From the NCBI GenBank assembly GCA_900073065.1, contig FJOG01000001.1, forward strand, positions 2,737,225 to 2,801,224: DNA of 64,000 nt, written 5' to 3'. The stretch's first letter is position 1. Each line of letters begins with the position of its first letter. Below are positions 22,065 to 35,239 of the stretch, in pieces. The stretch comes from Phialocephala subalpina (Eukaryota > Ascomycota > Leotiomycetes > Helotiales > Mollisiaceae). The position numbers were made by a program, and so were the translations under genes. The notes beneath the pieces were generated by a model. The model searched no databases. It was not told where the DNA came from and saw nothing but the letters and a program-made list of their open reading frames with translations.

Positions 22065-25000
22065 ATGGATCTTTCCGACATTGCTCTCGAAGTATCCAAG
22101 TCCTTTGGGCTCTCTATGCCAACAATTGCTCGTCGTACCTCTTTGCACATTCCACGAAAGACAAGCTGGGGCACACCGATTCCGCCTCCTTCGAGCAAGG
22201 CAGAAGACATCATGAGTTCGTCCAAAGAGAACCTATTCGACAATATTGACCTCGATACTAGAAATCCCACATCTGCTAGCACCACTACTGGCAAATTCAA
22301 TACCCTGAAAAATATAGCAGCTTTGGGCTTGTCGTTCAACGCAGACGACCCGGAGATTGATGAGCCAGTCAGCAAGCAACGCTTCTCCCTCGATGGCGAT
22401 TCCCCATATGACGGCGATCGGCCTTTCAACAAGTGGGTTAGGAATATACAGAGACGAGCAGCAGATCGACGCAAGACTGTTAGTTGCGATGCTACTGGAG
22501 ATGCCCTTGAGAAGGAGCTTTTCCACACCCCGAGTAAGTCAGCTTCGCGAAGCAATGTTCTCGGCTGTGTGTGTTGCTAGAGCTTGGAGAACATGCAACT
22601 CACCCGTGTGCATCCATCACGCCCCCCGGTATTCTACAAAATTAGAATACTGATTTCAAGATCTTAGGTTCTGGTGCTCAACGCAGATCTGCACACAAAA
22701 AATCGTCTTCTGGGTCCTCGTACGGTTTTGTCACGGCGGTTAAAAGTGCTAGCATTAGCCTTGCGAGCTTCAGCGTTGCCCCGCGATCTCGAAGAACGGG
22801 TGTCTCATCTCGTCAGCAAAGGACAGACCGCAGTAGTAAGGCTTCCAATGGTGGACGTTTCTCTGAAGACAACTCGTACCTGGCCACACTCGATCAGGGA
22901 GTCACCAATCGCCTGCTTCAACGTCGGCGTGTGCTCGAAGAGATCATCAGCACCGAAGAAAGCTATCTTGCTGATGTCAAGTTCTTGATGAATGTAAGCT
23001 TGTAAATGTACCCTGATGCCTAAGATATAGCTAATGCTTTCAGGTTTACGTAACATTACTGGCTTCTATTCAGAGTCTTTCGCCAAACCTGCGGGCATCC
23101 ATCAAGCGGAATCTTAACGAAATCGTCGAGCTACATGATGAGCTTCTAGGAGATCTGCACAAAGCCGTGCCCCACTCAGAGTACACACAATTAAATTGCG
23201 GCGAACCAGCATTGTCTCCACAGCCGAATCGTCATCATAGGTGGAGGAGTCTTGATGCAGTACCCGATCAACCTACTGGAGCTGCATGGCTACAGAAGAT
23301 TCCAGGCATGACAGCAGAGCCTAAGGTTGCCGCCGAAGTCGCCGAAGTCTTTGGCAAGAAAGTGCGAACTATATCCTCTCTCACTGCAAGTATTAATGCT
23401 GACAATAGTGATCTAGATGAATCGTTTCTTCGTATACGAAGAGTATGGGGCCAAGTATGAGATTATGCTCAAAGATTTGGCGACCGCATACAGAACGATT
23501 CCACAGTGGGAAACTTTTCAACGAGGACTCGAAGCATTGGCGTCATCGTTGTCGTCTATCAATAGTCAACAGGAGAATGCGAGAAAGGCGTTAACGATTG
23601 GAGATTTGCTGGTCAAGGTGCCTCACATTGCCACTGGCTTGCCTATCCATTCCAACTGAGCTAATACTACCAAGCCAATACAGCGCGTGTGCAAGTACCC
23701 ATTGCTGTTTTCAGAACTCCTGAAGATTACACCCGTATGCGACTGCCCGGATTCTCATATGGAGATCGAGAACGTCCTCATCAGACTGCGAGAAGCTACG
23801 AATGAGATAAACAGAGCTACAGATGACCCGAGAATGAAAGCTACGATGGAGAAGTCATGGCTCTTGCAAGATCGCCTTATATTCCCTGATATGGTACGTA
23901 CTCTTCAAGTGTACGCGAAGAAGCCAACACTAACCTCTTTGGTTAGCCAAGCCCACAATCCATCAATGCTGTGCGAGCCTTAGGACACGTCCATCTCTGT
24001 GGCGTATTGCACGTATCTTGGCAGACTAAAGATGGCGTTGACGGCCAGTATCTCATCTGCCTCCTTTATCGAGATTTCCTGCTCCTAGCAAGTGCGCCCA
24101 AGACGGAGCAGATTTATACAATTCAAGCTTGTATTGGGTTGTGCGAGATCCACATTGAAGAAGTTGACAACGGCAAAGGTAGGAAGCAATACTCAAGTTC
24201 AAACTCATGAGATCTTCAAACCAAAGCCCCAACACTGTCTACAAGGCCCCATCAATTTGAGTGCATTCCTGTCCCACCAACTTGACAATCCTGCTGAGTC
24301 ATTGACATTTGAAAGATCTCATCGTCTCTTGTTTCACAGGCTAATGGTAACATTCAGGTTTGCAGTGCCACACAGCTCCTTTCTCGTGGAAGTTGGTCTT
24401 CGAACACGACCACCGACTGCTCGAAGTCACGATGAGCGCCTGCTCGCCAAAAGAGGACCTCGAATGGCGAAGTCGATTAGCAGATCGTTCCGGCAAAAAT
24501 CTCCATAATGCAGGAGAGCAAGCATTATTTACGACTTTATCTCTGGCTATCAAGCCACTAGGGTCTGTTTTTGGAAAGCCAGGTTAGTCTTGACAAACCC
24601 CTATTTTCCATCAAACTTATTTGTTCAAAGTTTAGTTGACTAATTTTGCCAGGTACCATAGCTAGAAGGATATCAATCCACAGAGCAACTACTGTGGGAC
24701 CGATGTCCGGACTCTACCAAGTCATCATCAAGAACACAAACGCTTTCAAAGAACCGGCGTCTTGTGCCAACATCAACAGATCTCAATCTCTGCTGACAAC
24801 AAATCGGATTCCAGTTCTCGCCCCTTCACGTGCTGAACGCATCAGACTCGAAGCTCTTTTATCCGAGGTTTGGACCCGTGATATCTTACCATATCCTGGC
24901 ATGACTGGTCGAGCTCGTGGTGAGCATCTTGTTCGTGCTTCAGCAAGTTCCATGATGCGAAAACTCAGCGTGGCGAGCATTGCAAGCAACTTCACGAAAC

Positions 25001-25530
25001 GATCAGGAAGTGTGGCAAGTTTATACACGGCGACAGAAGATGAGGAAGCTGGGGATCACGACTTACCGAAATCCACTCCGAGAAGACCGAGGAGCGATTC
25101 GACTATCCCAGTCTACCAAGATATCGATGATCCGACAAAGTCAAAGTTGTCGGTCATCCATGATGAGAAGGAGAACATGCAACAGAATAGTTCTGTTGAG
25201 CACCTCGGCTCTCTTACTTCCGCACCAAATAGCAGTCCAGTTACCTCTATCCGGAGACTGGCTACGATGAAAGTCAAGAGCTGGAGTCACGATGGGCAAA
25301 GAATCATCACGCCGCCGCTGAGAACTTCGAGCGCGAATAGTGTTAGGCAAAGTCAAAGTCAAGTCAGAGCTACTACTCCTCTTTGCGTTTTGACTATCAC
25401 AAATACTGCGAGTGAGGACAAGGAAAACAGTTCCCAATTGAAGATCTTAGAAACGCCCCAGACTCCGGCTTCGAAGCCGAGGAAGGCTAGGGTACCTGGG
25501 AGGGAGAAGATTCGAAACTTCTTCCGTTGA
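22065..25530 (+). CDS. Rho guanine nucleotide exchange factor (DH-PH)
   Basis: Activates a Rho-family GTPase by promoting GDP release, probably in polarity or cell-wall signalling at the cell cortex. Eight exons: 22065-22533, 22668-22993, 23044-23361, 23417-23617, 23675-23893, 23947-24178, 24358-24582 and 24653-25530, giving 955 residues. The DH domain (~residues 240-490) opens with VLEEIISTEESYLADVKFLM, continues with LHDELLGDLH and NRFFVYEEYGAKYE, and has the signature PIQRVCKYPLLFSELLKITP. A divergent PH-like region follows (LCGVLHVSWQTK, YLICLLYRDFLLLA, PFSWKLVFE, DLEWRSRLADRS). The ends are Ser/Thr-rich and probably regulatory. The 179-bp intron before exon 7 is long and may hide a small exon. 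Which Rho protein it acts on cannot be told. Confidence 0.9.
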
Positions 25531-28500
25531 GAGATGAGGTATGATGGAATTTTGGAAGAGAAAGACATGGTTACATTCGACTTGTATACCTTGTGTTGGC
25601 TATGTTTATGCGGCAGGACAGCGGTGTTGGTCTTGCTTTCATTGGCTTCGGTTTTAGGGGTTGAGCCTTCCGGTTTTTTGGCATGCCGTAGCGGATGTGC
25701 TGCCGGTAGAAAGTAGTTCGTTTAGCATACAAGGACTGCATACTTCACGTTTGACTTGATAGACAAGATGTGAAATGTACTTCGCGAAAGTGATGGAAGG
25801 CGCTTTCCAAGTGGTACTCATTCTCTGTCGTCAGAAGACAGAATAAGAGTGTTCTTAATCTCTCAGCTTCAATGTGATTTCCTGACTATAAAGTTCTCGA
25901 GCAGCAGCTCACGTAGATATCCTGTGAGCACTAGCTCCTCTGTGCCGATATATATGTATTGCTAGCTGCAACCCGGATTCAGCAGCAACAACTCTTTTTT
26001 TCAAAAGACACCACTACCACTACCACTTCAGTCCCAATCTCGCTCTGTCTCCCGCCTCGACCCTGGGCTCTTTGACTGGGTGTGCCTACCAGAACGCTAG
26101 TCCTCCTGTTCAGAAGCGGAGGAGAGAAGAGCTTGCTGTCAAGGTCTAGAATGTTATTGAAGTAATGACTCTTTTCATCCTAATAGCTATCACTTCGACT
26201 GAAGTGCTAACCTCTAGCAACGTTTCCCCCTCTTCCACCGTGGACGCCAAGTGTACCCTGCCGCCGCTCCTCCCCACCCTGCTGCTAAGTTCTAGAAGGT
26301 ATCCGAAGCTCCAGGAGTTCCCGATCTCAGGTGTTTTCCGCACTCCTTTGGAACGTAATCACCTTGCTTGATCCATGGAAGCTTGGTAGAGGGAACGGAT
26401 TGGCAATTTTGAGGGTTGTGATATATGAGGGGATGAGAGGGGAGAGGAAAGGAGTGATAGCTGTGAGTTCTCTATAGGCGTATAGCACATGCGGGGAGGC
26501 TAGGCACGTCGAGGAGTGGCAGGGCGGAGGAGCTTGATATCGAGATCGAGATACAGGAGGTCTCCGAAGCACCATCTTGGGGAAAGTGGGGAAAGTGGCC
26601 GCTAAGTGACATTCAGTGTTCGTCCTCAGGCTACAACACAATCGCGCTTCGAACATCCCAGGCCTGGCTCGACTTGCTGACGATGGTTTTTTCGTTGTCC
26701 ATATCGACGACCATCTCCTCCCGATCCCATATCCCACTTAGCGAACTCCTCAGGACGTCTCTTCAGATTGTATCAACAAGGCCATTCTCATACTCGAGCT
26801 CCTGCCTCTATCCTGAGATCTGGACCTTATCGTTGCCTTTGGCCATCACACGATCATCGTGTCTCTGGAGAGTGGGAATGGACATAACTAGACGGAAGGT
26901 GGTAGTAATTCACAGCAAACCGAAGGCGGTGGTGGTGATGGTGATGGATCTGCGGTTGACGGCGAGTCACCTGGTGATTCCTCGTCCTCGTCCTCAGACT
27001 CAAAACTCCGACGAAAATTTCTTCCGAGAATCGTCTCGTGGGACTAAGAGTATGTACTCTTCCAGGCGCTGATTAATCGCTCCCTGACTCTCAACCACCT
27101 CCTCCAGCGTCCAGACGGTGCGATACCGAATGCAAGATCGAGCTTTCTTCACTCTTGCTTGACGTTCTTTCTTCTTGTGGCAGGGCGTGATTTGCAGGTC
27201 TTAGGTGCAGACTCTGCTTCGAGCATTTATCAATATAAGACTATCCCTACCGTCTCTCTTGACCAACAACGCAACTGTTTTTCCTCTGACGATTACGCAA
27301 TGCCTACTTGCTACAGAGGTCCTCCTTTCCATGCCAAGTCGCCTCCGCCCTGCCATCAGGGGCCGTCTTGAGGAGATGGGACTTGAAGGCGCTTCTAGGT
27401 GGGAGCGGCAGCCTTCTCCTCTTGTTCTCCGCTCCGCTGTCTCCGCGCACTTTATGAGCGGAGCGGATCGTCTTGCGACAGACATCTTGTATGGCTTCGG
27501 CGGTTGGTCATTGTTTGGATATTAACTGACGATTTGAGCTTGGAAGGAAAAAGATTGATATAGGGCAACTGGCTTTGAAGTATGGAATTGCGATCTGGAC
27601 TAGACTCGTAGTCCACATCACAATGCCTCGATCTGCTAGAAATAAAATGTCCCGGACGGAGAGTTCTGTTCTATCCTTTGAGATAATAAACAGACAATGA
27701 ACCAGACAATGATCACCAGAGAAAAAGAGAAAGTCGCAATGAAAGTTCTCACAATACCTCTTGGCGGGGCTACATAGCATGGCATAGATATTCCCTCTTT
27801 AGTAAGTGCCCGACTGCAGTTCCGTATATGGCGAACTTGGCTCTGATAAATTGATACAGGCATGCATCATTGTCTTTGCTATTATTGCAATAGGAATGGT
27901 CATCTTGGGAACTTTGGGTATGCAGTATAGGATTCGGACAGATATTCAAGAGAGGGTCCGGAGGTCGGATGTGTGACGGAAGCAAGAAATCGAATACTAC
28001 ATCTTGTACGAATTCAGGTCGGACAATGCAAATTCCCTCGGTGGAAATCGGCTCGGACGATCAGACGTTCTCATCTGGAGTAATTCAGGAGCGACAATGG
28101 AAGGGGTTTCTCAATGCACCAGATGCAGGAGAGTTGCTGGAAATCTCCTAAGAGAAGGGTAGATAAGGTGGCATAGCATTGCTGTACCATGAAGCAAGAA
28201 AGTAGATCGGTATAGCAAACGAGAAAGCTTTTTTGCTACCCAAAGTGAGTGGGTCATGAGGTACAGCACTACTGTACCCTCCGTACCTCGCAGCACATCA
28301 TCCAGAGCGCTGGAAAGTGGGCTCATCGTGGGTCTTATGGCACAGCACAGCACTGCCGTCATCATCAAGATCATAAGCTTGTCTGCCCATCAGCGGGCCT
28401 CACATGTGGCCTGTAGATTCTATAGATCCCACACACAGGGCATCTGCGAACCAGTGCAGGGACAATTGTTGGGCAAGACTGAGACCTTGCTTAAGGCTGT

Positions 28501-31500
28501 CAAGGCGCTGAGAACAGAGACCATCCAGCTGCGAACTTGTGGCTTTGCTCTTCCTTCGGACCCGATCAGTGACCGCGAAATGTTTTGAGTTGCATGATCT
28601 GAGAAGGCCGTTGAGAAGGCCACCATGAGGTTGGCGCTTACTGGGACGTGAGAGGAGATTGTTGAAATGCTCAGGTGGCTGGTGGGCGTTTGCTAGATGT
28701 GATGCAGCCCGCGTGCTTCTGCTCGAGGTCGAGGTTGAGAACAGGTTCCGTTATCGAGTGACTTGAACAGGGAGATATTCTGGGAGACAATCACATATCG
28801 TTCGATGCAGTGCTTCTTCTCGAAGAACACTCGAATGAGCAAACCAGGCCCAGCGGCTGGGATACCACGAGCTGATCGAATCGTGGCCGACGACCTGGTC
28901 GCATACAGGAACCTATCCATTGGGTCCTGTCAATATGTACGTAGACAGATGTGTGATGGGTTATATCTGGAATTCGCATGTCTGTGCAGATGCTGCCGAG
29001 CTCAAAATGTTGGTTAAGGAAGACCACCGATTGAACGACAGCGAACCCAGGAAATGTATTCCAGAAGGGTTCCTTGCGATTGGGCCGAATACGTTATCAG
29101 ATGGGGAGATATATTAGGAAATGTGATATTGCCGCATTAGAACTCTGTTTGCGAATTTGCATTTGTGGCCAGTCGGTGGCAAGAGACGGTGAAGGGAGAA
29201 CGAACTCGTGATTACCGAAGCGGGGACGAGTACAAAAGAGCCACGGCGGTTGAAGCTGCATCGAGGCGCTTGCAGGGATGGAAGACGGACGGTCCCTTCG
29301 AGAACACGTGCTGTGAGTCTATATTCTGTCCAATGAGAAGAAGTATACAACCGCTCGAGGATGACAAAGGACCTCGAAATAGAAAAGACTACCTGCCTTC
29401 ACTTGAGCCCGAGGAGCCTGGATGTGATGATCGCTGTTGCTGCACAGATTGTCACACTTGATAGTGATAGTGACGAAGAGCGATAAATGCGCATACCATA
29501 CTTAAATCGAGGCCAGCCTCCGCATCATGGACGGGATGGAAAGGGGAGAAGAAGAAGAAGAATCGATATCACTTCTTGACGTACGATGCACACACGGCAG
29601 AGCTCACCTCATTCTTTTTGCTGTTTCTGTCATGCCTCCGCTCAGACACTTTTCGGATATTTGTGTGCTTGAACACTGACTAACCACTGACGGTGCTTGG
29701 TCACGTCTGATCGAACAAGCAGGATCAAGTCAGGATCAGATCAGATTATCGTCTGGTCTGAGCTTTTTGTACGAGGAGCATCTGATTTGAATTCCGAGGC
29801 GCCGTCCGGTCTCGTTATGGTTACCCGGCCGTTTGACTTTGCTTCACGAAGCTCGACTCGTCGTCGGCCGTGGCTATGAAGCACACATGGCAGAAGTCAA
29901 AACGATCTGATTTTAAGGCATGAGGCTGTCAATGCGGATGTCCTGCATCTTTTTTGGCGAGGTAGTGGTGGGTTCGAGAATTATCTAATCTTCTGCTACA
30001 GATCTCGTTTGAGAGACGCTGACATCAAACCTTCCCAGCGTCGGACCGCGTCTCATCCCCTGTCGGATTTTATCAGATGGCAGGTGTCTGCTACAGCCTA
30101 ATCGGATGAGATGGCAATGCGCGAGGGGGATGAGACGGCACTTTTGGGATGGGCTTGAATAGGTGTAACTTGTGAGGTTTGTGAGGACGGTGATCGTGCA
30201 GCGGAGAGGTCAGAGTCGAGATGGTGAGGGCGAGAGTTAACGAAGCGTTGACACTCGAGAGCCGGGTTGCCCCTCACTCCAGGGATAGAACGGCACCTTA
30301 CCGCGTGTGGTCTAGCAGCGAGCGACAGTGAGCGATGCACAGCGATGCACCATACTGAATATGCTCTAGTCGCTGCTGCAATTCAATCTAGTTCCCTGCC
30401 AGCCGTCGCTGGTGGTCCACTGACGGTCCACTGATGTCCACTGATTGAACCCCTGCCCTTGCCGAGAGATTCTCTGCAGTGTTCCGCTCCGCAGAACGCC
30501 ACCACTTCTACGCGCCCATGGCTGCATTCCATCCAATAAGCTTCCCCAATCGACCTCAATGCCCATTATAACCGCCAACACCATGGTGAAGCCATGCTGC
30601 CACTTAGCGAGGTTTCTTGTCCTCTCTCTGTCTTTGCATGTTGATAGGCTAAACTACTCTCGAGTCCAGATCCATTGGATCGGACCTTGGACGTACCCTG
30701 ACGGTGCTCTAACTGTTTCCTGCTCCTAAGCAGTCAGTTGCAGATGCAGCATGGAACCATGGGAACAGGCATTTGGTGGTCAGAACGGGACGACCAGCCT
30801 CAATTGAGCTCCCTGGTCTGCTGCTACAGTACCGTCCCTGTCGTTCTTAAACTTGGGATCCCGCATTTTCTGGGAAGATCATAGTCGCCCGCAGCAACCT
30901 CATCCGTAACGTCAGACCTGCTCCAAGACGTCTCAACTCGAAGATCCTACATTCCCCTTAACACGCCTACCCTCGATAATTTCCATCCTGACTTCAGATT
31001 AACCCGGATCAGACGAGCCCGTTCTGAAAGCCTTGACACACTCGATCCACATGTGTCGTTGCTTGCCATAACCCGCCTGCTCAACTCATCCTCCTCCCTG
31101 CTCATCCTCCTCCTTTCCAAACTTTCCGCCGCTCGGATGTCCGCTGTCATAGAAGATCAGATTACCTGTTCATGGTCTGTTTCTTCTTCGAAACCGAACC
31201 ATACCATACCTTATTTGAGTAGGCGAACAAGATCTGATACAGCAATCAAATCGGATCCAGTACGACTCCCGTCCTTGCTACTCGCCTACCGGTGACAAGG
31301 CGAGGAGACCTGGTACCCAAGACCAGATATAGATTGTCGACCCCCGCACCCGCAGGACGAGGCTCCTCTTCTTTTGTTGCTGCAGCGCTGTGCACTCGTC
31401 GTCGTCGATATCCATTCTTTCAACATCGAGCAACGGTTCACTCCCTTTCGTTCCTTCGTCCGCAGGCCCGGATCCCTTTTTGAACTTCCCAACTTTATAC

Positions 31501-31659
31501 GACCTTGATTCTTGCCTGCTTCATTCACTTCGCCCTCTTACGAACTTTAATTCCTTCACTTCAATATATTCTTGGGAATTTTTAAGAGAGATCTGGGAAG
31601 AAACAGGACGATCGATCAAGAAAGGAAACTTAGACGGAACGACAGTTGCTTAGAACAAG
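25531..31659. other. 6-kb interval without a convincing gene
   Basis: No frame here has a recognised domain, and none forms a good multi-exon model. Two places have membrane-helix potential. Plus 27861-27975 encodes a hydrophobic run (FAIIAIGMVILGTLGMQY) followed by a basic tail, just after a plausible intron acceptor at ~27860. Minus ~27665-27740 encodes FIATFSFSLVIIVWFIVCLL. Short imperfect repeats of the type GGCA(C/T)AGCA occur at 28150-28350. The last ~600 bp are C/T-rich and are probably the promoter and leader of the next gene. Confidence 0.4.
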
Positions 31660-32196
31660 ATGGGAAAACTTATCAAGAACCACTGGGCTCGACTCATCGT
31701 CCTCACAGCCGCCATCTGTACGTCTCTCCCCTACTGCTTCTTCCAACACCAACTAACAAAAACACAGACCAAGTAGCAGCCGGACTCCACGGCTTCTTCT
31801 GGCCAAAGATCTTCTGGGACTTCCTCACCAAGAACCTCGACCCAGCAGTAAAGCCCATCCCAATCCTGCAGTCGATAAACCTACTCTTCGGTCTCATCAT
31901 GCTAGCCTGGGAATGGCCACTCGGATTGATAGCTGGGAGCGCGATGCATAGGAGTATCGAGGCGAGACTTGTGGTGTTGCCGCTTGTTGCGCTTGCCGCA
32001 GCGTTGTTGTACCAGGGGACGAACCCGGCGATTTATTATACGATTGGGATGGTGGTTTATTTTTGGGGTTATAGTGAGGGAGAGGTGAGCACTTACTTTT
32101 TGGCTTTGGTGAAGCATGGAAGGCTAATGATGGATATAGGTCGTGGTACCAAAGCCGTGGTCACTACCCCAACGAACTCGCCCAGGAAAGGTCTAG
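31660..32196 (+). CDS. Small multi-pass membrane protein (DUF7727-like)
   Basis: Unknown function. Three exons: 31660-31717, 31768-32084 and 32140-32196, giving 143 residues. It starts MGKLIKNHWARLIVLTAAIY, then AAGLHGFFWPKIFWDFLTKN, then three hydrophobic helices (ILQSINLLFGLIMLAWEWPL; VVLPLVALAAALLYQG; YYTIGMVVYFWGYSEGE). A short basic tail ends in GKV. The conserved-looking Trp-rich helix order matches a fungal family of small four-helix membrane proteins that I recall as DUF7727. The family name is from memory and less sure than the gene itself. Both introns are standard (GTACGT...CAG and GTGAGC...TAG). Confidence 0.8.
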
Positions 32197-33916
32197 ATAC
32201 CTCTTCCTTTCCCGACTCGAACCTACTATCCAATCACCACATCACCTCACTCTCGGCTTCTCAACTCTTGCGACGATACCCGAGTCGTCGAGCCTCGTAC
32301 ATATACCCTCCTGGTGCCTCGCCTCTCCGTTTTCCTTTGGTTGCCCTTTGTGGCTGAGAGCTGTGTCTCTTTTGGGTGGATAGTTTTTGGATGGTGAAAT
32401 TTGGTCCTGCTTGATGTAGAAGACAAATGAGCAGGTAGGAATTGGGGTTATAAGTGGGTAGGGAAAGAACTGTTAAATATTGAAGGGAAGACTACGCTTG
32501 ACAGTCTTGTAAGGAGAAGGTGGAGGTGATATCTGTTGGATTGGTTGATTGACAAGGTTTTTTGTTAAGTTAATGTGTCAGTCAATCGATGGGCTTCAAG
32601 TTACCTTGGTACTGTGCTGTGTCGTTCGTGAAACTCGACGCTGGGAGAGGTTGATGATTGGTAGGAACGGAGGTGTGATGCTGGGTGAATTGGTGGAGTC
32701 GAGCGGGATGAGAGAACGAGTTTTCGAAAGTCGTACTTAAAATAAGCAAGCATATCAAGTGATATCGAAATCGAAGGTTATCGCTCCTCGATCCTTCGAA
32801 ATAAGCTGCGGTCCCAGCTTCTCTCCAAATCCTCCTTATATTAACCTCCGCGATCGACAAAGTTTCGCTCCGTTAATTTTGTTTCGTTAAGCTTAAATGT
32901 TTCCGTAGTCAAGCGTCGAAGATCAACTAGGGCAAATTGTCGAAGATAGATTGCTCAGGTGGACTTGGCATAAATCATGACGAAGGCCATTTCGCTTTCA
33001 AGATTTTGTGTCGTTGGTAGTGTTTGTACAATTTTTTGGAGTGAGGTCGTCGTCGCTTTAGCTCGAGCGCCTTGCTGACGCTCGTGATGAGCGGCTGAGA
33101 ATTGGCACAGTTGAAGTTTCAGCCATTACTTCACGATCTACTTTGAGATTAGATTGTCACAATCTTGATTTTTATCTGATGATGGCGTCGCGATAAGAGT
33201 GGGATTTATCGCTGCTTTTCGTTGTGTCTGGTTTTTGGGGGTGGGACGATTTGTTTTACAACGCTTGTGATAGTGGCATCGAAGTCGTAAGCCAAAGCTT
33301 CGTCTGTTACTTTCAAACCGAATTACAGACTCACAGAAGTTAGGACTCTCTTCTCTCGAAGTCCATCTTCTTCCTCCAAATTTGTTTTCGTTTGAGTAGT
33401 TTCAAGTCGTCGGTTGGGGAAGGGACATCTTGCATCAATAGAGAAATGAAAGCCCGTCCTGTTTTCGAAGTACTTGCCAAACACACGGCACTTCAAATTT
33501 TCGGTCAATGGAGAGACATTGCAAAGTAGAGAATCTGTCATGTATTCAAATTATTTCCCACATGCCCTGCCTTTAAGTTGTCGACCGAAGCAGGGACATT
33601 TCAGAAACGATAGAAATTCAGCAACAGAACCAGGTATAACATCACGAAGCTGCATCAGCAAGCCGCAATTTTGGCGGAGAAAAATCTCGCGTTTACATTT
33701 GTTGTTTCGATGCAATGAGGAAAGATCCAGCTACTTTATAAGAAGCCATCTCAATCCATCGTATGATTGAATTGTTAATCATGTCTGTCATAATTTCCTT
33801 GCATTTCCCTTCCATTTCCCATGCTAGCCAGCAAGACTGTATGCAAGTATCGTATCCATTCCTCCCCAGAAAATCATCGCTCTCCTGTCATCGTACATTG
33901 TGAGAATGCAGTGCAT
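32197..33916. other. Intergenic region between convergent genes
   Basis: 3' flanks of two convergent genes. The segment 32900-33600 has several short GGGACAT(C/T)-type words and degenerate sequence, but no coding frame with support. Confidence 0.45.
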
Positions 33917-34532
33917 TTAGTGGCCGGCCTGGGAACCCATGCTGTCGTTCTTGGTGCTTGATCGTTCCTTGAACTGTGGTGAGAGATATGTTAGTATTTG
34001 TTCGGTTTGGAATGATCGGACAGGTAGGGGGGAATGGGAGGGGAAAAGAGTAAGGGGAATGGAATGTACTTCAGACTCTTGCAGAGTTCCCTTCTCGAGA
34101 ATCTGCTTGATGATCTCATCTTCGTCGGTGGTGCCGAACTCGTTCTCAAGAGATGCCTTGGATGCGGCATCGAAGGGACCTTGGGCTCCGTGCCTGTTTG
34201 ATAGGTTGTTAGCATCAAAATTATCTTTCATATTTCAGTAGCCTGATGATAGGTTGTGATGGGGAGTCCTCGGCCTTATAGCTGACATTGGATCCAGAGA
34301 GCTGGAAGGCGCAAGAGGAGACGATGGATTCAAAGCAATGACAAAGGTGAATGGAATGGGAAGCTTACTTGTGGGTGATGAAGATCTTGAACGAGCTCAC
34401 GAAATGAGCGAGTGGGATGCTCTTGTCGATCTTCCACTTCTGGGCTTGTGGGAGATCATCAACGAAGACGATGAAATCCTCATCCTTGCCTTGGTAGTGG
34501 GACTTGACTTGCTTTGCTTCTCCGCGAGCCAT
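33917..34532 (-). CDS. SBDS N-terminal-domain protein, Rtc3/YHR087W-like
   Basis: Small stand-alone homologue of the N-terminal domain of the ribosome maturation factor SBDS. The yeast relative (Rtc3/YHR087W) is linked to RNA metabolism and stress; the exact role here is not known. Three exons: 34369-34532, 34070-34193 and 33917-33973, giving 114 residues. It begins MARGEAKQVKSHYQGKDEDF, with the DFIVFVDD strand and SIPLAHFVSSFKIFITHKHG. Exon 2 has the family motif GPFDAASKASLENEFGT followed by DEDEIIKQILEKGTLQESE. Length and motif order agree with the yeast protein (about 111 residues). Confidence 0.87.
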
Positions 34533-35239
34533 GTTGACGTTTGTTTGCGGGTATTTGTGTTGAGTTGTGGAGTTGTTCGGATTGCGGGGAAGTGTGGAAT
34601 GAGGGGTTGTTTGCTTGGTATTTGTAGTGGCGTGTGAGTGTTCAAGTCTATCGAAGATGAAGATGAAATGAACAAGGCTTGGGTATCTCGTGAAGTTGTA
34701 GAGTTTTGTAGATTGGAATTTGCATGAGTCAAGAAGTTCAAATTCAAGAGGACAGCAGTAGTTTTGTAGCTAGAAGGTGGTGTCGATCATGAGCTGATGG
34801 ACGGGTTCCTGGTGTGCTTTGCCAATGACGTCGAATTACAGGGGTCCCCGCTCACGCGACAGTACATCGTCAGCGGTGGAGTTATTTTACTTTATTGATA
34901 TATTTGTTTGCCTCTGTTTGGGCCTTGGCTGGGTATGGAACGTGGGATTCTCCCGGTTTTATCGAGGGGCGTTTGGACAAATGTTCCAAATGTTTGTTTT
35001 GACTTGTGAGGTGAGGATCGAGATGGAGATCAGGTACGTCATGTTTAGGCGTGTCGCTTTTGAGGGATGGCGGGGTCAAAGCTTTAAATGAATCGCACCC
35101 CAGATGGAAATTCTTGGAATATGTTGAAGGGTTGAATTGCTCATAGATTATGCTGTGGTAAGTATAGCAAATGCCCCTTCTTGTCGTGCAACTTTGTGCT
35201 CCTATGGTAGTTGCAATGCCCTCTCCAGCTTCCCAGCAT
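34533..35239. other. Intergenic region
   Basis: Promoter of the Rtc3-like gene and 3' flank of the next minus-strand gene. No supported coding sequence. Confidence 0.5.

Noticed and set aside
26327..26737. Minus-strand 136-codon frame in the gene desert
   Set aside because: No domain, biased Pro/Ser/Arg composition, and no supporting introns.
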